DNA of 52,617 nucleotides from Lachnospiraceae bacterium (GCA_017996675.1 JAGOGN010000001.1:1-52617); one strand, 5' to 3'. Positions 1 through 9,695 are shown, numbered from the stretch's first letter. Notes: generated from the sequence alone by a model not told the origin. Translations and numbers: made by a program.

Positions 1-720
1 CTCAGCGAACTGGCATATGGAAATGAAAAGTCCAAAGAATTGTTCCGTGAAATGATGCAACAAGCAGCATACGAATTCGGTTTTGAGGCTGACAATATCC
101 CTCTTATGATCGAAGCCATTCCGTTATCCACAGAATCAATTATTTTAATAATAACCAAAGTAGAGGCTCCAGAAGAACTTGACACCAGATTTTCGCAATT
201 TTCAGCAGCATCTGAAGACAGTCTATCAGAGCTGACCTCAGATACGCCAGTCCAAGGACAGAAATTGGAGGGAGCAGACGCAATCCTTGATATGCTCTAC
301 GAACTCCAGGAGAAGAAAGATTCCGCTAAAGGTGATGAGACCGAGGAAACCGAGAAAGCATTTAAGCCATTAAAAGATTTATTAAATAACTTAAAAGCCG
401 AGAAGGAAGCGAAGAGTGCTCCTGTAGATTTGTTAAAGCTTTACTCTTTCCCAAGCCTCCATCATTTAGAATCCCTATCTTCTGTTTTACAGGGTATGGA
501 CTTAGGCAACAATCATCTTTATAAGAACCAAAAGAGTGGAAGATATTATCTGTTCTTACACAAAAATCAACTTTCCGCAATTAATTTTAATAAAATTTGC
601 AATATTCTATCTGAATACGGTCAACAGGAAAGCTGCAATGCAGCTACAGAAGCCTATTTTTCAGAACACATTACTTGCTTAATAAAGAATCGAGCTTTGC
701 AGACTTTAGCAACAATCTAA
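1..720 (+). CDS. mecA: Adaptor protein MecA, C-terminal part (5' end outside window)
   Basis: MecA delivers substrates to the ClpC unfoldase and controls regulated proteolysis in Firmicutes. The frame is already open at base 1 and reads LSELAYGNEKSKELF before the first possible internal start (TTG at 40), so the true start lies upstream of the window. The visible part begins with the conserved FGFE segment of the N-terminal region, passes through an acidic linker (about residues 65-105 of the visible protein), and ends in the C-terminal ClpC-binding domain. The gene runs toward the fork, opposite to most neighbours, and is closed by a hairpin just after the stop. The family is recognised by eye; YpbH-type paralogues are the only real alternative. 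Confidence 0.82.
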   Translation, partial: LSELAYGNEKSKELFREMMQQAAYEFGFEADNIPLMIEAIPLSTESIILIITKVEAPEELDTRFSQFSAASEDSLSELTSDTPVQGQKLEGADAILDMLYELQEKKDSAKGDETEETEKAFKPLKDLLNNLKAEKEAKSAPVDLLKLYSFPSLHHLESLSSVLQGMDLGNNHLYKNQKSGRYYLFLHKNQLSAINFNKICNILSEYGQQESCNAATEAYFSEHITCLIKNRALQTLATI

Positions 721-747
721 TCTAGTAACTGAATTTTCATGTAAGAA

Positions 748-785
748 AATAGGACTGACGCAAATGCGCCAGTCCTATTATTTTA
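748..785. terminator. Bidirectional terminator between mecA and the DUF1858 gene
   Basis: A 14-base stem (748-761 with 766-779, one mismatch, loop AAAT) lies between two convergent genes. T-rich sequence follows on the plus side and a short TTTT on the minus side, so it can end both transcripts. Confidence 0.8.
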
Positions 786-804
786 GTCAAACTATACGTT
801 CTTA

Positions 805-1005
805 TTAGCGTGCAAGAAAAGTATTAATCTTTTCTACTAACATTTCTGGATCATATCCATGAACTGCTGCAGCTTCTTCGATTGTTTCCATCTGAGAAGA
901 TGGACATCCTAAACAGTGCATTCCAATTTCTAATAAAATTGGAGCTACTTCTGCGTCAATATTTAACAATTCACCAATCATTGTGTCTTTTGTAATCTGT
1001 GCCAT
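805..1005 (-). CDS. DUF1858 domain protein (small CxxC redox-type protein)
   Basis: A 66-residue protein matching the DUF1858 family, which occurs alone or fused to hybrid-cluster-type proteins. It begins [14 protein letters not shown] and carries the characteristic HCLGCPSS motif at about residues 30-37, followed by the [12 protein letters not shown] helix. Family knowledge suggests a role linked to redox or disulfide chemistry, but no reaction is established. The start is set by a strong AAAGGAGG upstream. It has its own promoter (TTGCAA, 17 bases, TATAAT) and a shared terminator, so it is probably a monocistronic unit. Confidence 0.88.
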   Translation of the reverse strand: MAQITKDTMIGELLNIDAEVAPILLEIGMHCLGCPSSQMETIEEAAAVHGYDPEMLVEKINTFLAR

Positions 1006-1035
1006 GTCTTTGCCTCCTTTATATAAACTAGATTC

Positions 1036-1064
1036 ATTATATTACGTAGGTTTAAAAATTGCAA
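1036..1064 (-). promoter_or_regulatory. Predicted sigma-A promoter of the DUF1858 gene
   Basis: On the minus strand, -35 TTGCAA (1064-1059), a 17-base spacer and -10 TATAAT (1041-1036) precede the AAAGGAGG ribosome site. Confidence 0.65.
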
Positions 1065-1084
1065 TCCAATTTCATATTACTTTC

Positions 1085-2425
1085 CTACTTCAACAAAACA
1101 ATTCCAGAAGAAATCAACTTCCCTCCGTGGACTGATTCAGCAATCACTTCTACCGATTTCACAAACTGATCTTTCAGAATATATCCACAAAATCCATACT
1201 CATCTCCATCAATTTTTTGAGGAATCATTTCCACTGTTTTTCCATTTACCTTTAGATAAACTCTTGAATCTTCATCAATTTCGTTTTTATTCAAAATTCC
1301 AGTTATCTGAATCCAGTCATTCTTTTGCTCAGTTTTTATCTCTTTCACCAAATTATTGATTACTTTACCAGATAGAGTCTCTCTTTCTGGTGAAAGAAAA
1401 AGTGGTTTGTATTCTTGGATTAAATTTAAATTTCGTTCTGCAATTTCAATAATAACATGATCTGCTTGATATTTATCTACAGCGCTTAGATTATATGGAA
1501 TATTTTTATCATAAATCGCATATTGATACTGCTCACTCAAATGAGTAATCATGTTATTTGCAAATGAATCACGAAACATCACCAAACTCCCATTTCCATT
1601 TGGCTGATTAGTTTCTATATAGGGTTGTTCAAAACTTCTTGTAGTTGTAATCATCTGATATTGCGGATTGCCCAAAACCAACTTGGATTCATTTGGTTTT
1701 GAATCTGGATATAACATTCTTTGAAGGTCTCCAGTCATTGCGTTCTTTTCAAAAACAGCTGGTTCTTTCTGATCCAATAATGGACGTCCTAATAAGTCCA
1801 TGGCTTTTTCTACTACCAAATAGGCACCTTGATCATTCCAGTGTGTATCTGTTTTATAATAATAACATTCTTTTTTACTCCGAAACAAATCAAACGCATC
1901 TATATAGGATACGTTGCTCATTTTCTGACTCAAACGTTCCCAATTAGATTTATCCTTACTCTTTCTGTAGTTAGAAGGCATATAATCATACAAACTATTT
2001 TTATTTGGCGCCACAATAAAGAGCATCTTCTTGTTTTGCGACGTAATATTTTCCTGCATCATTTCCAGCGTTCTTACGGTATTGAAGATTTCTCTGGATG
2101 ACATTTTATTTGTTCCACAATAATCGTCAATGGTATCCTTGTAATAAAGAAAACCTTCTTTTCCAATTACTACATTCTCTACAAATGATGTTGAGAATAT
2201 CCGCTCTTGAAATTTAGTATAAAATGAAATCACTTCTGTTCTCAAGCCAAAATTATTGCTTAAGTACTGATCCATTCGCTCTGCTGGACTTGATTGCTCT
2301 GTATTTGTCTTTTCGCTTGCTTCCATCTCTATCTTGCTCTGATTTATAAACATACTCAAAAAGAGAAAGAAGCACCCCGCAAATCCGCAAAAAATATAGA
2401 GACCATATAGAATTTTCTTTTTCAT
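1085..2425 (-). CDS. AlgX/DHHW-like SGNH-type surface protein, putative O-acetylation partner
   Basis: A 446-residue protein with an N-terminal membrane anchor (about residues 5-25) and an extracytoplasmic SGNH-like domain of the AlgX/AlgJ and DHHW type. Visible signatures are FIVAPNKNSLYDYMP near residue 137, the DTHWNDQGAY motif that carries the family's catalytic Asp-His pair, and FRDSFANNM with the candidate nucleophilic serine. The last ~80 residues look like a small beta domain. It lies 8 bases downstream of an MBOAT gene, the usual pairing for moving acyl groups across the membrane onto a surface polymer. The substrate is unknown. The start follows a clear AAGGAG. Confidence 0.82.
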   Translation of the reverse strand: MKKKILYGLYIFCGFAGCFFLFLSMFINQSKIEMEASEKTNTEQSSPAERMDQYLSNNFGLRTEVISFYTKFQERIFSTSFVENVVIGKEGFLYYKDTIDDYCGTNKMSSREIFNTVRTLEMMQENITSQNKKMLFIVAPNKNSLYDYMPSNYRKSKDKSNWERLSQKMSNVSYIDAFDLFRSKKECYYYKTDTHWNDQGAYLVVEKAMDLLGRPLLDQKEPAVFEKNAMTGDLQRMLYPDSKPNESKLVLGNPQYQMITTTRSFEQPYIETNQPNGNGSLVMFRDSFANNMITHLSEQYQYAIYDKNIPYNLSAVDKYQADHVIIEIAERNLNLIQEYKPLFLSPERETLSGKVINNLVKEIKTEQKNDWIQITGILNKNEIDEDSRVYLKVNGKTVEMIPQKIDGDEYGFCGYILKDQFVKSVEVIAESVHGGKLISSGIVLLK

Positions 2426-2433
2426 AAATCTCC

Positions 2434-3777
2434 TTAAAATCTAAAATAAATGAACGGGTTATAACTATTTGAAGCAAGTGCCATGATACAATAATAAATA
2501 CAGCACAAACTTACGACATATACAAATCCCGATACGTATTTATGCTCGAATAAAACAGCCAATTTTTTCTTCCAATTGAACATTCCAATCAATGCAATGA
2601 TACAAATACAGATTACATATGGATTAAATAGAATCTGAAATTCGCTCATTGTTGTATATCCAGATTGTACTCCCAAAAACATCCCTTTCAAAAAAGATAA
2701 TGCCTGTATTAAATTCTCACTTCTAAAAAAGACAAAGGAAACAACCACTACAAACATGGTATAAATCCAGCCTATCATCTTCCCTTTGATTTTTTCAGAC
2801 CAACTACCTAACTCTTCCAAAACGGAACAGGTTCCATGAATCAGTCCCCAAATAACAAATGTGCCATTTGCACCATGCCACAGTCCTGTAAGGAAAAAAA
2901 CAATATATTTATTCACGATTGTACGTACTTTTCCTTTTCTGCTTCCTCCTAAAGGGATATACAAATATTCCTTGAACCAGGTGCTTAAAGAAATGTGCCA
3001 TTTTCGCCAAAACTCTTTTATTGAAGTTGCATTATATGGATAATTAAAGTTTTCTTTTAATTCAAATCCAAAAATCTTCCCTAGTCCAAGCGCCATATCA
3101 CTATAGCCACTAAAATCGTAGTAAATTTGTAACGCATATAAGATAGCCGTTACCCAAGTAATCGTAAATGAATAATGACTATAATCCCATGAGTATACAA
3201 TATCTACAATATTGCCTAGCGTGTTAGCAATTAAAACTTTTTTCCCTAGACCAAAAGAAAAGCGTCTTAATCCTTCCGCCACTTTCGCCAAATTCATTTC
3301 TCTTGCTTTAAATTGCTCTGCCACATCATGATATTTTACAATCGGACCTGCAACTAATTGTGGAAAAAGTGTAATATAGAGCAATAACGTGAAATAATTT
3401 TTTTGCAAAATTTCTGGCTTGCGATATACATCTACACTGTAGGACAGCAATTGAAACGTATAAAAGGAAATTCCTACTGGTAACACAACATTCATACCCA
3501 AGTACTTATAAAAACATAGAACTCCTAAGTTTAGAATAATTATGGTGCTTAAAATGCCCCTACGATATTTTGTTTTACACATCAATATCGTAAGGACATG
3601 ACTTATAAGGGTACATGCAAGTAGTAGAAATATATTCTTCGGTTCGCCAACTCCATAAAAAAACAAGCTTGCAGCTAATAGAACAATATTTTTTACCTTT
3701 ATATTTGGCGTTATATAATAAAGTAACACCGTCACAGGTAAAAATAAAATCAAAAATAAAATAGAACTAAAATACAT
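2434..3777 (-). CDS. MBOAT family membrane O-acyltransferase (AlgI/DltB-like)
   Basis: A 447-residue polytopic membrane protein with about ten hydrophobic segments. It carries the MBOAT hallmarks: FWRKWHISLSTWFKEYLY near residue 260 and the catalytic histidine in GLWHGANGTFV near residue 295. AlgI and DltB relatives take acyl groups from a cytoplasmic donor and pass them outward for alginate, peptidoglycan or teichoic-acid modification. The downstream AlgX/DHHW-like protein is the likely extracellular transferase. No dltA/dltC or acyl-CoA gene is in view, so the acyl group (acetyl by analogy) is inferred. The start ATG follows AAGGAG. Confidence 0.9.
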   Translation of the reverse strand: MYFSSILFLILFLPVTVLLYYITPNIKVKNIVLLAASLFFYGVGEPKNIFLLLACTLISHVLTILMCKTKYRRGILSTIIILNLGVLCFYKYLGMNVVLPVGISFYTFQLLSYSVDVYRKPEILQKNYFTLLLYITLFPQLVAGPIVKYHDVAEQFKAREMNLAKVAEGLRRFSFGLGKKVLIANTLGNIVDIVYSWDYSHYSFTITWVTAILYALQIYYDFSGYSDMALGLGKIFGFELKENFNYPYNATSIKEFWRKWHISLSTWFKEYLYIPLGGSRKGKVRTIVNKYIVFFLTGLWHGANGTFVIWGLIHGTCSVLEELGSWSEKIKGKMIGWIYTMFVVVVSFVFFRSENLIQALSFLKGMFLGVQSGYTTMSEFQILFNPYVICICIIALIGMFNWKKKLAVLFEHKYVSGFVYVVSLCCIYYCIMALASNSYNPFIYFRF

Positions 3778-3797
3778 CTTTTCTCCTTAACCAGCCG

Positions 3798-4307
3798 TTA
3801 TTTCGTAATAGAATAAATTTCTATTTTGGTTACATTTTCGCCTTCTAAATAAAATGCAAAACCAACTTTCTCTTCCTCTAATTGATAGCAAGTTGGACTA
3901 GTACCATACTTCTTCCCTTGTAACGCTTTCTCCAGATTCTTCTTGCTTTCACCTAGTTTCACATAACTTTGGTAATCTAAATCTTTCGTATTTTTTAGAA
4001 GCGTGATCGAACTAATATATTCTTTTCCTTTTGATGGGTATGTTGTAATGATTAGGTTAGAATACTGGTATGTTTTATCGAACCCATCATACAGGCAACT
4101 TTTGCTTTCTTGATAATTCTCTGGTTCACCCAATTTTTCTTTCATCGATTCAAATGGCGAAGTGACGGAAAAAACCTCCCCTTGAATGCTTACTTCTCCC
4201 ACTTGCATTTTCTTATCTTTACCCGATTCCGTTTTTTTGTCTGCGCATCCACCAAGAAATGCGATTGCCAAAAAAATGAACAACATCGAAATTAGTTTTC
4301 TTCCCAT
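3798..4307 (-). CDS. Small lipoprotein, unknown function
   Basis: About 169 residues. I place the start at the ATG at 4307 because GGAGGG lies just upstream; an in-frame ATG 12 bases earlier would put the ribosome site inside the gene. The N-terminus is a signal peptide ending in a lipobox (FLGGC), predicting lipidation and surface anchoring. The mature part is Lys-rich, then a compact domain with SPFESMKEKLGEPENY and a later repeat-like TKDLDYQSYVKLGESKKNLE, resembling small paired 'SmpA/BamE-like' modules only loosely. It sits between the SH3/transglutaminase lipoprotein and the MBOAT gene with short gaps, so all four are probably one operon. Confidence 0.72.
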   Translation of the reverse strand: MGRKLISMLFIFLAIAFLGGCADKKTESGKDKKMQVGEVSIQGEVFSVTSPFESMKEKLGEPENYQESKSCLYDGFDKTYQYSNLIITTYPSKGKEYISSITLLKNTKDLDYQSYVKLGESKKNLEKALQGKKYGTSPTCYQLEEEKVGFAFYLEGENVTKIEIYSITK

Positions 4308-4334
4308 AGATCCCTCCATTTATTCATTTACTTT

Positions 4335-5273
4335 TTATGGTGTTTGTGGACATCCTTCTGGATTCCAATTGTAAACGATATTTTCACCATTTGTTGAATA
4401 ATCATAATATTGATACTCATTTATTTGCTTACTGGTCCACAAAAATCTCTCGGTCGCCCATCCAGATGTTGTATCAAAATGCCACCAATTTCCATCTACT
4501 TTTACCATGTTCCAATAGTGACCTTTTCCATAGGAACTAGCCTCAACATTTTCAAAACCTAATCTGGTTAGTAGCCCTCTTGAAGCACAATAAAATGCAA
4601 AACAATTACCATTTCTAGGTAGCGAAAGAGCAGTTTTTGCGCCTTTGATCCAACTGCTCGTATCAGAAATCCCTCTGTACTTCACGTGTCCTGTTACCCA
4701 TGTATAAACCGCATATGCTTTTTGTCGTTCTGTCATTTCTTTTTGGATAATTGGGGTAAGGATCTCATCACATATTGCATTTAGCTGTGCGTCTCCCGTA
4801 TCATGTGGTTCATATGCTTTTCCACTGCTGTTTGACGGCTGCGGTACTGGGGTTACTGCCTGCACGATGACCGGTTTGGTCTTACTCAAAAATTCGTTGC
4901 TAACATACCCTAATTTTCCATTGTTATAGGAAATAGCATACCATTGCGTCTCGTTACACTGAGCAGTAACCGTTACTGCTTCACCCATCTCAATTGTAGC
5001 AACTTTATTTCCCTCTTTTACAGGCAAATCACGAACATTCAAATTACTAATTGTATACATTGTTTGTGCATTTTCTGTGTAAGTATACTGTGGTTTTTCT
5101 TCCACTTTAGGTGGAGTAACTGTGTTTTCTTTCGATTCTTCTTTTTGATCCTTTGCAGCTTCCACTTTCGTAGATTTCTCAGTTTTATTTTGTGTTTTAT
5201 TATTTGTCGAAGTACATGCTGTTGCTGCGATTGCAAGAAATGCAACCAAATAAATAAATGCTATTTTTTTCAT
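4335..5273 (-). CDS. Lipoprotein with SH3 and transglutaminase-like domains
   Basis: About 312 residues, starting at the ATG at 5273 with GGAGG immediately upstream. A signal peptide ends in a lipobox (ATAC), followed by a low-complexity Lys/Glu linker, a bacterial SH3 domain (about residues 75-130; SNLNVRDLPV and YVSNEFLS), a second linker, and a transglutaminase-like domain. The Cys-His-Asp triad is visible as NGNCFAFYCA, GHYWNMVKV and WWHFDTTSG. SH3 domains of this type bind cell wall; the papain-like fold could act as a protease or in peptide crosslinking, and activity cannot be decided from sequence. It is the first gene of the envelope operon. Confidence 0.85.
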   Translation of the reverse strand: MKKIAFIYLVAFLAIAATACTSTNNKTQNKTEKSTKVEAAKDQKEESKENTVTPPKVEEKPQYTYTENAQTMYTISNLNVRDLPVKEGNKVATIEMGEAVTVTAQCNETQWYAISYNNGKLGYVSNEFLSKTKPVIVQAVTPVPQPSNSSGKAYEPHDTGDAQLNAICDEILTPIIQKEMTERQKAYAVYTWVTGHVKYRGISDTSSWIKGAKTALSLPRNGNCFAFYCASRGLLTRLGFENVEASSYGKGHYWNMVKVDGNWWHFDTTSGWATERFLWTSKQINEYQYYDYSTNGENIVYNWNPEGCPQTP

Positions 5274-5314
5274 GAAAACCTCCATTATTAATTAAAGCCT
5301 TTTTAGTATAACAG

Positions 5315-5343
5315 TTGGATCTTTTTATTACAAGATTGTACAT
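5315..5343 (-). promoter_or_regulatory. Predicted promoter of the envelope (lipoprotein-MBOAT) operon
   Basis: On the minus strand, TTGTAA (5343-5338), a 17-base spacer and TATACT (5320-5315), about 40 bases before the start of the SH3/transglutaminase gene. Confidence 0.6.
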
Positions 5344-5480
5344 CTCCAAGTTTTTAGAAATTTCTTTACAGCGTCTTCCCTACCGATACATTATTTTTTT
5401 CTTGTATTCATCAGTAGAATAGTTTACAATATATTCGAAAGCTTGTCTTTCAAATATGTATATAAAGGAGGATTTTAATT

Positions 5481-5651
5481 ATGGCATACGTTATTTCAAG
5501 TGAATGTGTAAGCTGTGGAGCTTGCGAAGGAGAATGTCCAGTTGGAGCTATCTCTCAGGGAGACGGACAATTCGTTATCGACGAATCTGCATGTCTTGAT
5601 TGTGGTGCTTGTGCTGCAACATGTCCTACAGGAGCAATCAGCCAGGAGTAA
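5481..5651 (+). CDS. 2[4Fe-4S] ferredoxin, 56 residues
   Basis: A clostridial-type ferredoxin that carries low-potential electrons between oxidoreductases in the cytoplasm. Translation from the ATG at 5481 gives MAYVISSECVSCGACEGECP and ends QE. Two full cluster motifs are seen: Cys 9, 12, 15, 19-Pro and Cys 38, 41, 44, 48-Pro (CxxCxxCxxxCP twice). Length matches the classic 55-56 residue family. The start follows AAAGGAGG. Codon use is strongly biased and regular, consistent with high expression. It is monocistronic, with a strong terminator right after the stop. Confidence 0.95.
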   Translation: MAYVISSECVSCGACEGECPVGAISQGDGQFVIDESACLDCGACAATCPTGAISQE

Positions 5652-5670
5652 TCCAATTAGTTCAAAGATA

Positions 5671-5711
5671 AAAACAAGCGTGAATCCAATGATTCTCGCT
5701 TGTTTTTTTTG
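5671..5711. terminator. Ferredoxin terminator, convergent with dnaB
   Basis: A stem of about 15 bases (aaacaagcg...cgcttgttt) is followed by eight T on the plus strand. The minus side also has a T-rich tail, so it may end the dnaB transcript, whose stop codon is at 5718. Confidence 0.88.
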
Positions 5712-5717
5712 ATTTTT

Positions 5718-7046
5718 CTATCTTTCCATATTGGCAAATTTTGTAAATTCTGGTAACCAAACTAGATTTACCGTTCCCGTTGGACCATTTCTTTGCTTTG
5801 CTATAATTACTTCTGCTATATTTTTATCTTCTGTATCCTTATTATAATAGTCATCACGGTAAAGAAACATTACAACGTCCGCATCCTGTTCGATCGCTCC
5901 GGACTCACGTAAATCGGAAAGCATCGGTCTATGATCTGGTCTTTGTTCTACCTGACGACTTAACTGTGAAAGAGCAAGTACAGGTACTTTCAACTCTCTA
6001 GCCAGTGATTTTAAAGATCTGGATATATCAGAAATTTCCTGTTGACGTGACTCCGTCTTTCCACTTCCACTCATCAACTGTAAGTAGTCAATGATGATAA
6101 TTTTTAAATCTTTTTCTAGTGAATATTTTCTGCACTTGGATCTTAATTCTGCGATGCTAATTCCAGGAGTATCATCAATAATCAAGTTCGATCCACCAAT
6201 TACTCCTGCTGCCTCAACAAGTCTTTCCCAGTCCGCATCCTGCAAACTTCCGTTTCGAATCAATTGAGCATCTACCCTGGATTCTACCGATAATAAACGA
6301 TTTACCAGCTGCTCTTTTGACATTTCCAAACTAAAAATCGCCGTACACAAATTCTGGTGTGTCGCAATATATTGGGCAATATTTAATACAAAAGCAGTCT
6401 TTCCCATAGACGGTCTGGCAGCTAGTAAAACCAAATCAGAAGGTTGTAATCCTGATGTTTTATAATCCAAATCCGAAAATCCCGTAGAGATACCAGTTAC
6501 GCTACTTTTATTATGTGCCGCTTTCTCGATTTTATCTAACGCATTCAAAACCACCTGACTAATTGGCATGTAATCTCCACCACTACGATTCTGCAACAAA
6601 GCAAAAATTTGCTTTTCTGTATCACTCATAATCGTTTCCAGACTTTCATTTCCTAAATAGCACTCGTTTGCAATTCCTTCCGTCGTTCGGATCAGTTTTC
6701 TTGCCATACTCTTTTCGTTAACGATTGTTGCATAGTATTTTACATTGGCAGAAGTCGGGACAGACATTAAAATCTCCCTTATTCGATCTGCTCCTGTAAA
6801 CTGTTCTGGAAGACCTTTTTTTATCACTTTATTTTGTAGTGTGACTGGGTCGACCGGCATTCCTTCATTATACAATTCAACCATTGCCTCAAACATCACG
6901 CCATAATGCTGACTGTAAAAATCATCTTTCAATAATATTTCGGATGCAGTTACAATCGCGTCTTTATCCATCAGCATGGATCCTAAAACCGACTTTTCTG
7001 CTTCTAAATTATTGGGCATAACCCGTTTTATGACCATGTCTTCCAT
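5718..7046 (-). CDS. dnaB: Replicative DNA helicase DnaB
   Basis: The hexameric helicase that unwinds DNA at the fork (called DnaC in Bacillus subtilis). The 442-residue protein has the N-terminal collar domain (about 1-150), a linker, and the RecA-like motor: Walker A in RPSMGKTAF near residue 210, Walker B in IIIDYLQLMSG near 320, and the arginine-finger region LAREL..LSQLSRQVEQR. No intein interrupts the Walker region. It is the last gene of gdpP-rplI-dnaB, 21 bases after rplI, with its own AAAGGAG. A second in-frame ATG at 7037 is possible. Confidence 0.97.
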   Translation of the reverse strand: MEDMVIKRVMPNNLEAEKSVLGSMLMDKDAIVTASEILLKDDFYSQHYGVMFEAMVELYNEGMPVDPVTLQNKVIKKGLPEQFTGADRIREILMSVPTSANVKYYATIVNEKSMARKLIRTTEGIANECYLGNESLETIMSDTEKQIFALLQNRSGGDYMPISQVVLNALDKIEKAAHNKSSVTGISTGFSDLDYKTSGLQPSDLVLLAARPSMGKTAFVLNIAQYIATHQNLCTAIFSLEMSKEQLVNRLLSVESRVDAQLIRNGSLQDADWERLVEAAGVIGGSNLIIDDTPGISIAELRSKCRKYSLEKDLKIIIIDYLQLMSGSGKTESRQQEISDISRSLKSLARELKVPVLALSQLSRQVEQRPDHRPMLSDLRESGAIEQDADVVMFLYRDDYYNKDTEDKNIAEVIIAKQRNGPTGTVNLVWLPEFTKFANMER

Positions 7047-7067
7047 TTTGTATAAACTCCTTTAGGG

Positions 7068-7517
7068 TTATTCTTTTTCAATCACTTTTACTTTCAACTT
7101 TGCTATTACATTTGGATGTAGTTTTAATGGCACCTCTGTTACTCCTAATGCTTTAATTGCATCTGGAAGTACCATTTTCTTTTTATCAATTTCAATTCCT
7201 AATTGTTCTTTCACTGCAATTGCAATTTCTTTTGTTGAAACAGAACCAAATGTTCTTCCGCCTTCACCTGTTTTAATTGCAAGTGTAACGGACTTATCTT
7301 CAATCCTTGCTGCCAATTCCTGTGCTGCCTCTAAATGCTCTTTTGCAACTTTTTCTAGATGCTTTTCTTGTAATTTCAAATCATTCAATGCCTTTGATGT
7401 TGCTTCAATTCCTAACTTTTGTGGCAATATTTTATTTCGAGCATATCCTGTGCTTACTTCTACGATATCACCTTTTTTTCCTAATGCTTTTACATCTTCT
7501 AATAATACAATTTTCAT
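7068..7517 (-). CDS. rplI: 50S ribosomal protein L9
   Basis: A 149-residue L9, which binds 23S rRNA near the L1 stalk base and helps keep frame. It has the N-terminal rRNA-binding domain ([19 protein letters not shown]), the long connecting helix (residues ~45-75), and the C-terminal domain with the glycine-rich [11 protein letters not shown]. Length equals the family norm. It begins one base after the gdpP stop, with AAGGAG inside the gdpP end, which suggests translational coupling. gdpP-rplI-dnaB order is conserved across Firmicutes. Confidence 0.97.
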   Translation of the reverse strand: MKIVLLEDVKALGKKGDIVEVSTGYARNKILPQKLGIEATSKALNDLKLQEKHLEKVAKEHLEAAQELAARIEDKSVTLAIKTGEGGRTFGSVSTKEIAIAVKEQLGIEIDKKKMVLPDAIKALGVTEVPLKLHPNVIAKLKVKVIEKE

Positions 7518-7518
7518 A

Positions 7519-9546
7519 TTATATTGCTCCTTCCTTCAGCATCTCATCCAGTGTTAATTTAAGTTTTCTCTTTGCCTCATTTAGAGTACAATCAACCAAT
7601 TGGGTTCCAGCCACATTTAAATGGCCTCCGCCTCCTAGTTTTTCCATTATAATCTGTACATTGATCTCATCAATCGATCGGGAACTAATAAAGACTTTTC
7701 CCTGATATTCTGTTAAAACAAATGATGCCCGAATTCCAATTATATTTAGTAATTCATTTGCTGCCTGCGCACCTGCAATCGTTGGACTTTCCACGTTATC
7801 ACTTGGACACACACTAATTGCAAAACTTCCTCGAAAAACTTCTGCATTTCGTACAGCTTCTGCTCTCGCTTTGTAAGCATCCATATCATTACGAAGCATC
7901 TTTCTTACACGGGTCACTTCCGCTCCACTTCGTCTTAAATATGCTGCAGCCTCAAACGTTCGCACACCCGTCTTTGTCATAAAGTTGTTGGTATCAATTA
8001 AGATTCCTGCGTAAATACTATCTGCTTCACACAAGGTGAGCTTGATATCTTCGCTAAAATACTGCAATACTTCTGCAATCATTTCGCAAGTGGAAGAAGC
8101 ATAAGGCTCGATATAAGATAGTACTGCATTCTCGATTACTTCAGCCCCTTGTCGATGATGGTCGAATACAACGATTGACTTTGCTTTTGCTAAAAGCTGT
8201 GGGCACTCCGTATAACTAGGTTTATTCGTATCCACGACTACAACTGCCGTGTTTTTTCCAACAACCATCAGTGCATCTTCACTCGTAATAAACATCTCAT
8301 CTGGATAACCATTCTCTGGAGTAAACGCCTCCATTAATGGTCTTAAAGATGAATTGATTTCATTTAAAACAATATAGACCCGCTTTTCTAAAACAGAAGC
8401 AGCACGATAGATTCCAACTGCTGCACCAAAAGAATCTACATCGGAAATCTGATGTCCCATTACAATGACTTGATCCTTCGTCTCTAATATTTCTCTTAAT
8501 GCTTGTGCCTTCACACGGGCTTTTACACGAGTAGACTTTTCAACCTGCTGAGTTTTACCACCATAATAAAGAATCTTATCATGTGCCTTCACAACAACCT
8601 GATCTCCACCACGTCCCAACGCCAAGTCAATTGCCGCTCTTGTATATTCGTACTTTTGTAAAAATGTCCCGTCGCTATTTCCAATTCCAATACTTAAGGT
8701 TACTGGCATTTCATTTCCAATTTTAATTGTTTTCACATCTTCAATAATACTAAATCGATCTGCTTCTAGTTGATCCAGGAATTGCTTTTTAAATACAATA
8801 AAATATTTGTCTCTCTCAACCTTCTTTACAATACCATCCACCAAGGAAAAATATTTTGTAACTCGTCGGTCCGTTAATGCAATTAAAAGGGTTCTCTTTA
8901 CTTCTTCAATACTTTCTAACACCTCTTCATAATTATCAATATAAACAAGTGCAGGAACTAATTTCTGATTCTCATTCTCTTTTAAACTCTTTTTTAATAA
9001 TGTCTCGTCAAAAAAGTAAAAAGCGAACATAAACTGTCCTTCTGAAGTGGCTTTTTCTTTATCCTCGTTGGATAAATCTTCTGAATAAAAAATCTTTGTT
9101 ACAGATACTCTATAAAAATGGTCATCTTTTTCGATATTCAAAGATGATTCGTCCTTCGTTTTATGAAGTAATTCTTTTGTGATTGCTGGGCAAATTGATG
9201 TAATCAGTTTACTGGTATCTTTTTCAAAACCGGTTATCTGATGAAACTCCCCGTTTCCCCATAGAATCTTTCCATTTGGGTCTGTAATTGAATAAGCTAC
9301 TTCCAATTGGTTCAGCATCTTCTTCTGGACTTTTCCAAAATTAGTTGCATAATCCACCAGTTCATTTCCCAGTCTGGATTTATAATAAAAATATGCACTA
9401 ATCGAAATGATGGAATAAAATAGAACAAATCCTCCCATAATCAAACCAGCCTCTTGATCGACCGTCCAGATTATTACATTCATTATCAACATCATACCAA
9501 TCAAAAACAGTGGTAAACGAAGATAAAGTTTGATCTTACCTTTCAT
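7519..9546 (-). CDS. gdpP: Cyclic-di-AMP phosphodiesterase GdpP (DHH-DHHA1)
   Basis: A 675-residue membrane enzyme that hydrolyses c-di-AMP to pApA, controlling potassium and wall homeostasis. Two transmembrane helices (about 10-55) are followed by a PAS-like domain (about 70-160), a degenerate GGDEF domain (about 200-335, with GRGGDQVV in place of an active signature), a DHH domain ([13 protein letters not shown] near 365, [11 protein letters not shown] near 465) and DHHA1 with [13 protein letters not shown] near 645. All metal-binding motifs appear intact. It is the first gene of gdpP-rplI-dnaB. Confidence 0.95.
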   Translation of the reverse strand: MKGKIKLYLRLPLFLIGMMLIMNVIIWTVDQEAGLIMGGFVLFYSIISISAYFYYKSRLGNELVDYATNFGKVQKKMLNQLEVAYSITDPNGKILWGNGEFHQITGFEKDTSKLITSICPAITKELLHKTKDESSLNIEKDDHFYRVSVTKIFYSEDLSNEDKEKATSEGQFMFAFYFFDETLLKKSLKENENQKLVPALVYIDNYEEVLESIEEVKRTLLIALTDRRVTKYFSLVDGIVKKVERDKYFIVFKKQFLDQLEADRFSIIEDVKTIKIGNEMPVTLSIGIGNSDGTFLQKYEYTRAAIDLALGRGGDQVVVKAHDKILYYGGKTQQVEKSTRVKARVKAQALREILETKDQVIVMGHQISDVDSFGAAVGIYRAASVLEKRVYIVLNEINSSLRPLMEAFTPENGYPDEMFITSEDALMVVGKNTAVVVVDTNKPSYTECPQLLAKAKSIVVFDHHRQGAEVIENAVLSYIEPYASSTCEMIAEVLQYFSEDIKLTLCEADSIYAGILIDTNNFMTKTGVRTFEAAAYLRRSGAEVTRVRKMLRNDMDAYKARAEAVRNAEVFRGSFAISVCPSDNVESPTIAGAQAANELLNIIGIRASFVLTEYQGKVFISSRSIDEINVQIIMEKLGGGGHLNVAGTQLVDCTLNEAKRKLKLTLDEMLKEGAI

Positions 9547-9583
9547 TCTTCTTCTCCTCTTGTGAAATTGCTTGCTATTTTCT

Positions 9584-9612
9584 ATTATAGCATTGAACCC
9601 TCTAATAGGAAA
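9584..9612 (-). promoter_or_regulatory. Predicted extended -10 promoter of gdpP-rplI-dnaB
   Basis: On the minus strand TGC-TATAAT (-10 hexamer at 9589-9584) forms an extended -10; the -35 (TTTCCT at 17 bases) is poor. It lies between the rpsR terminator and the gdpP start. Confidence 0.55.
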
Positions 9613-9624
9613 GACTTTTCAATT

Positions 9625-9659
9625 TGAAAAAAACCGCCATATCCATAAGATATGACGGT
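9625..9659 (-). terminator. Terminator of rpsF-ssb-rpsR
   Basis: A stem of 11 bases (9633-9643 with 9649-9659, one mismatch) is followed on the minus strand by TTTTTTT, just after the rpsR stop codon. Confidence 0.85.
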
Positions 9660-9695
9660 AATTGACAAAGTATAATTTCAAATTAATCCTAAAAA

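Noticed and set aside
4944..5291. Open frame antisense to the SH3/transglutaminase lipoprotein
   Set aside because: Cys/Phe-rich composition is a shadow of the Lys/Glu-rich linker; no ribosome site or family resemblance.
7519..9546. gdpP as an active diguanylate cyclase
   Set aside because: The GGDEF motif is degenerate, as in all GdpP proteins.
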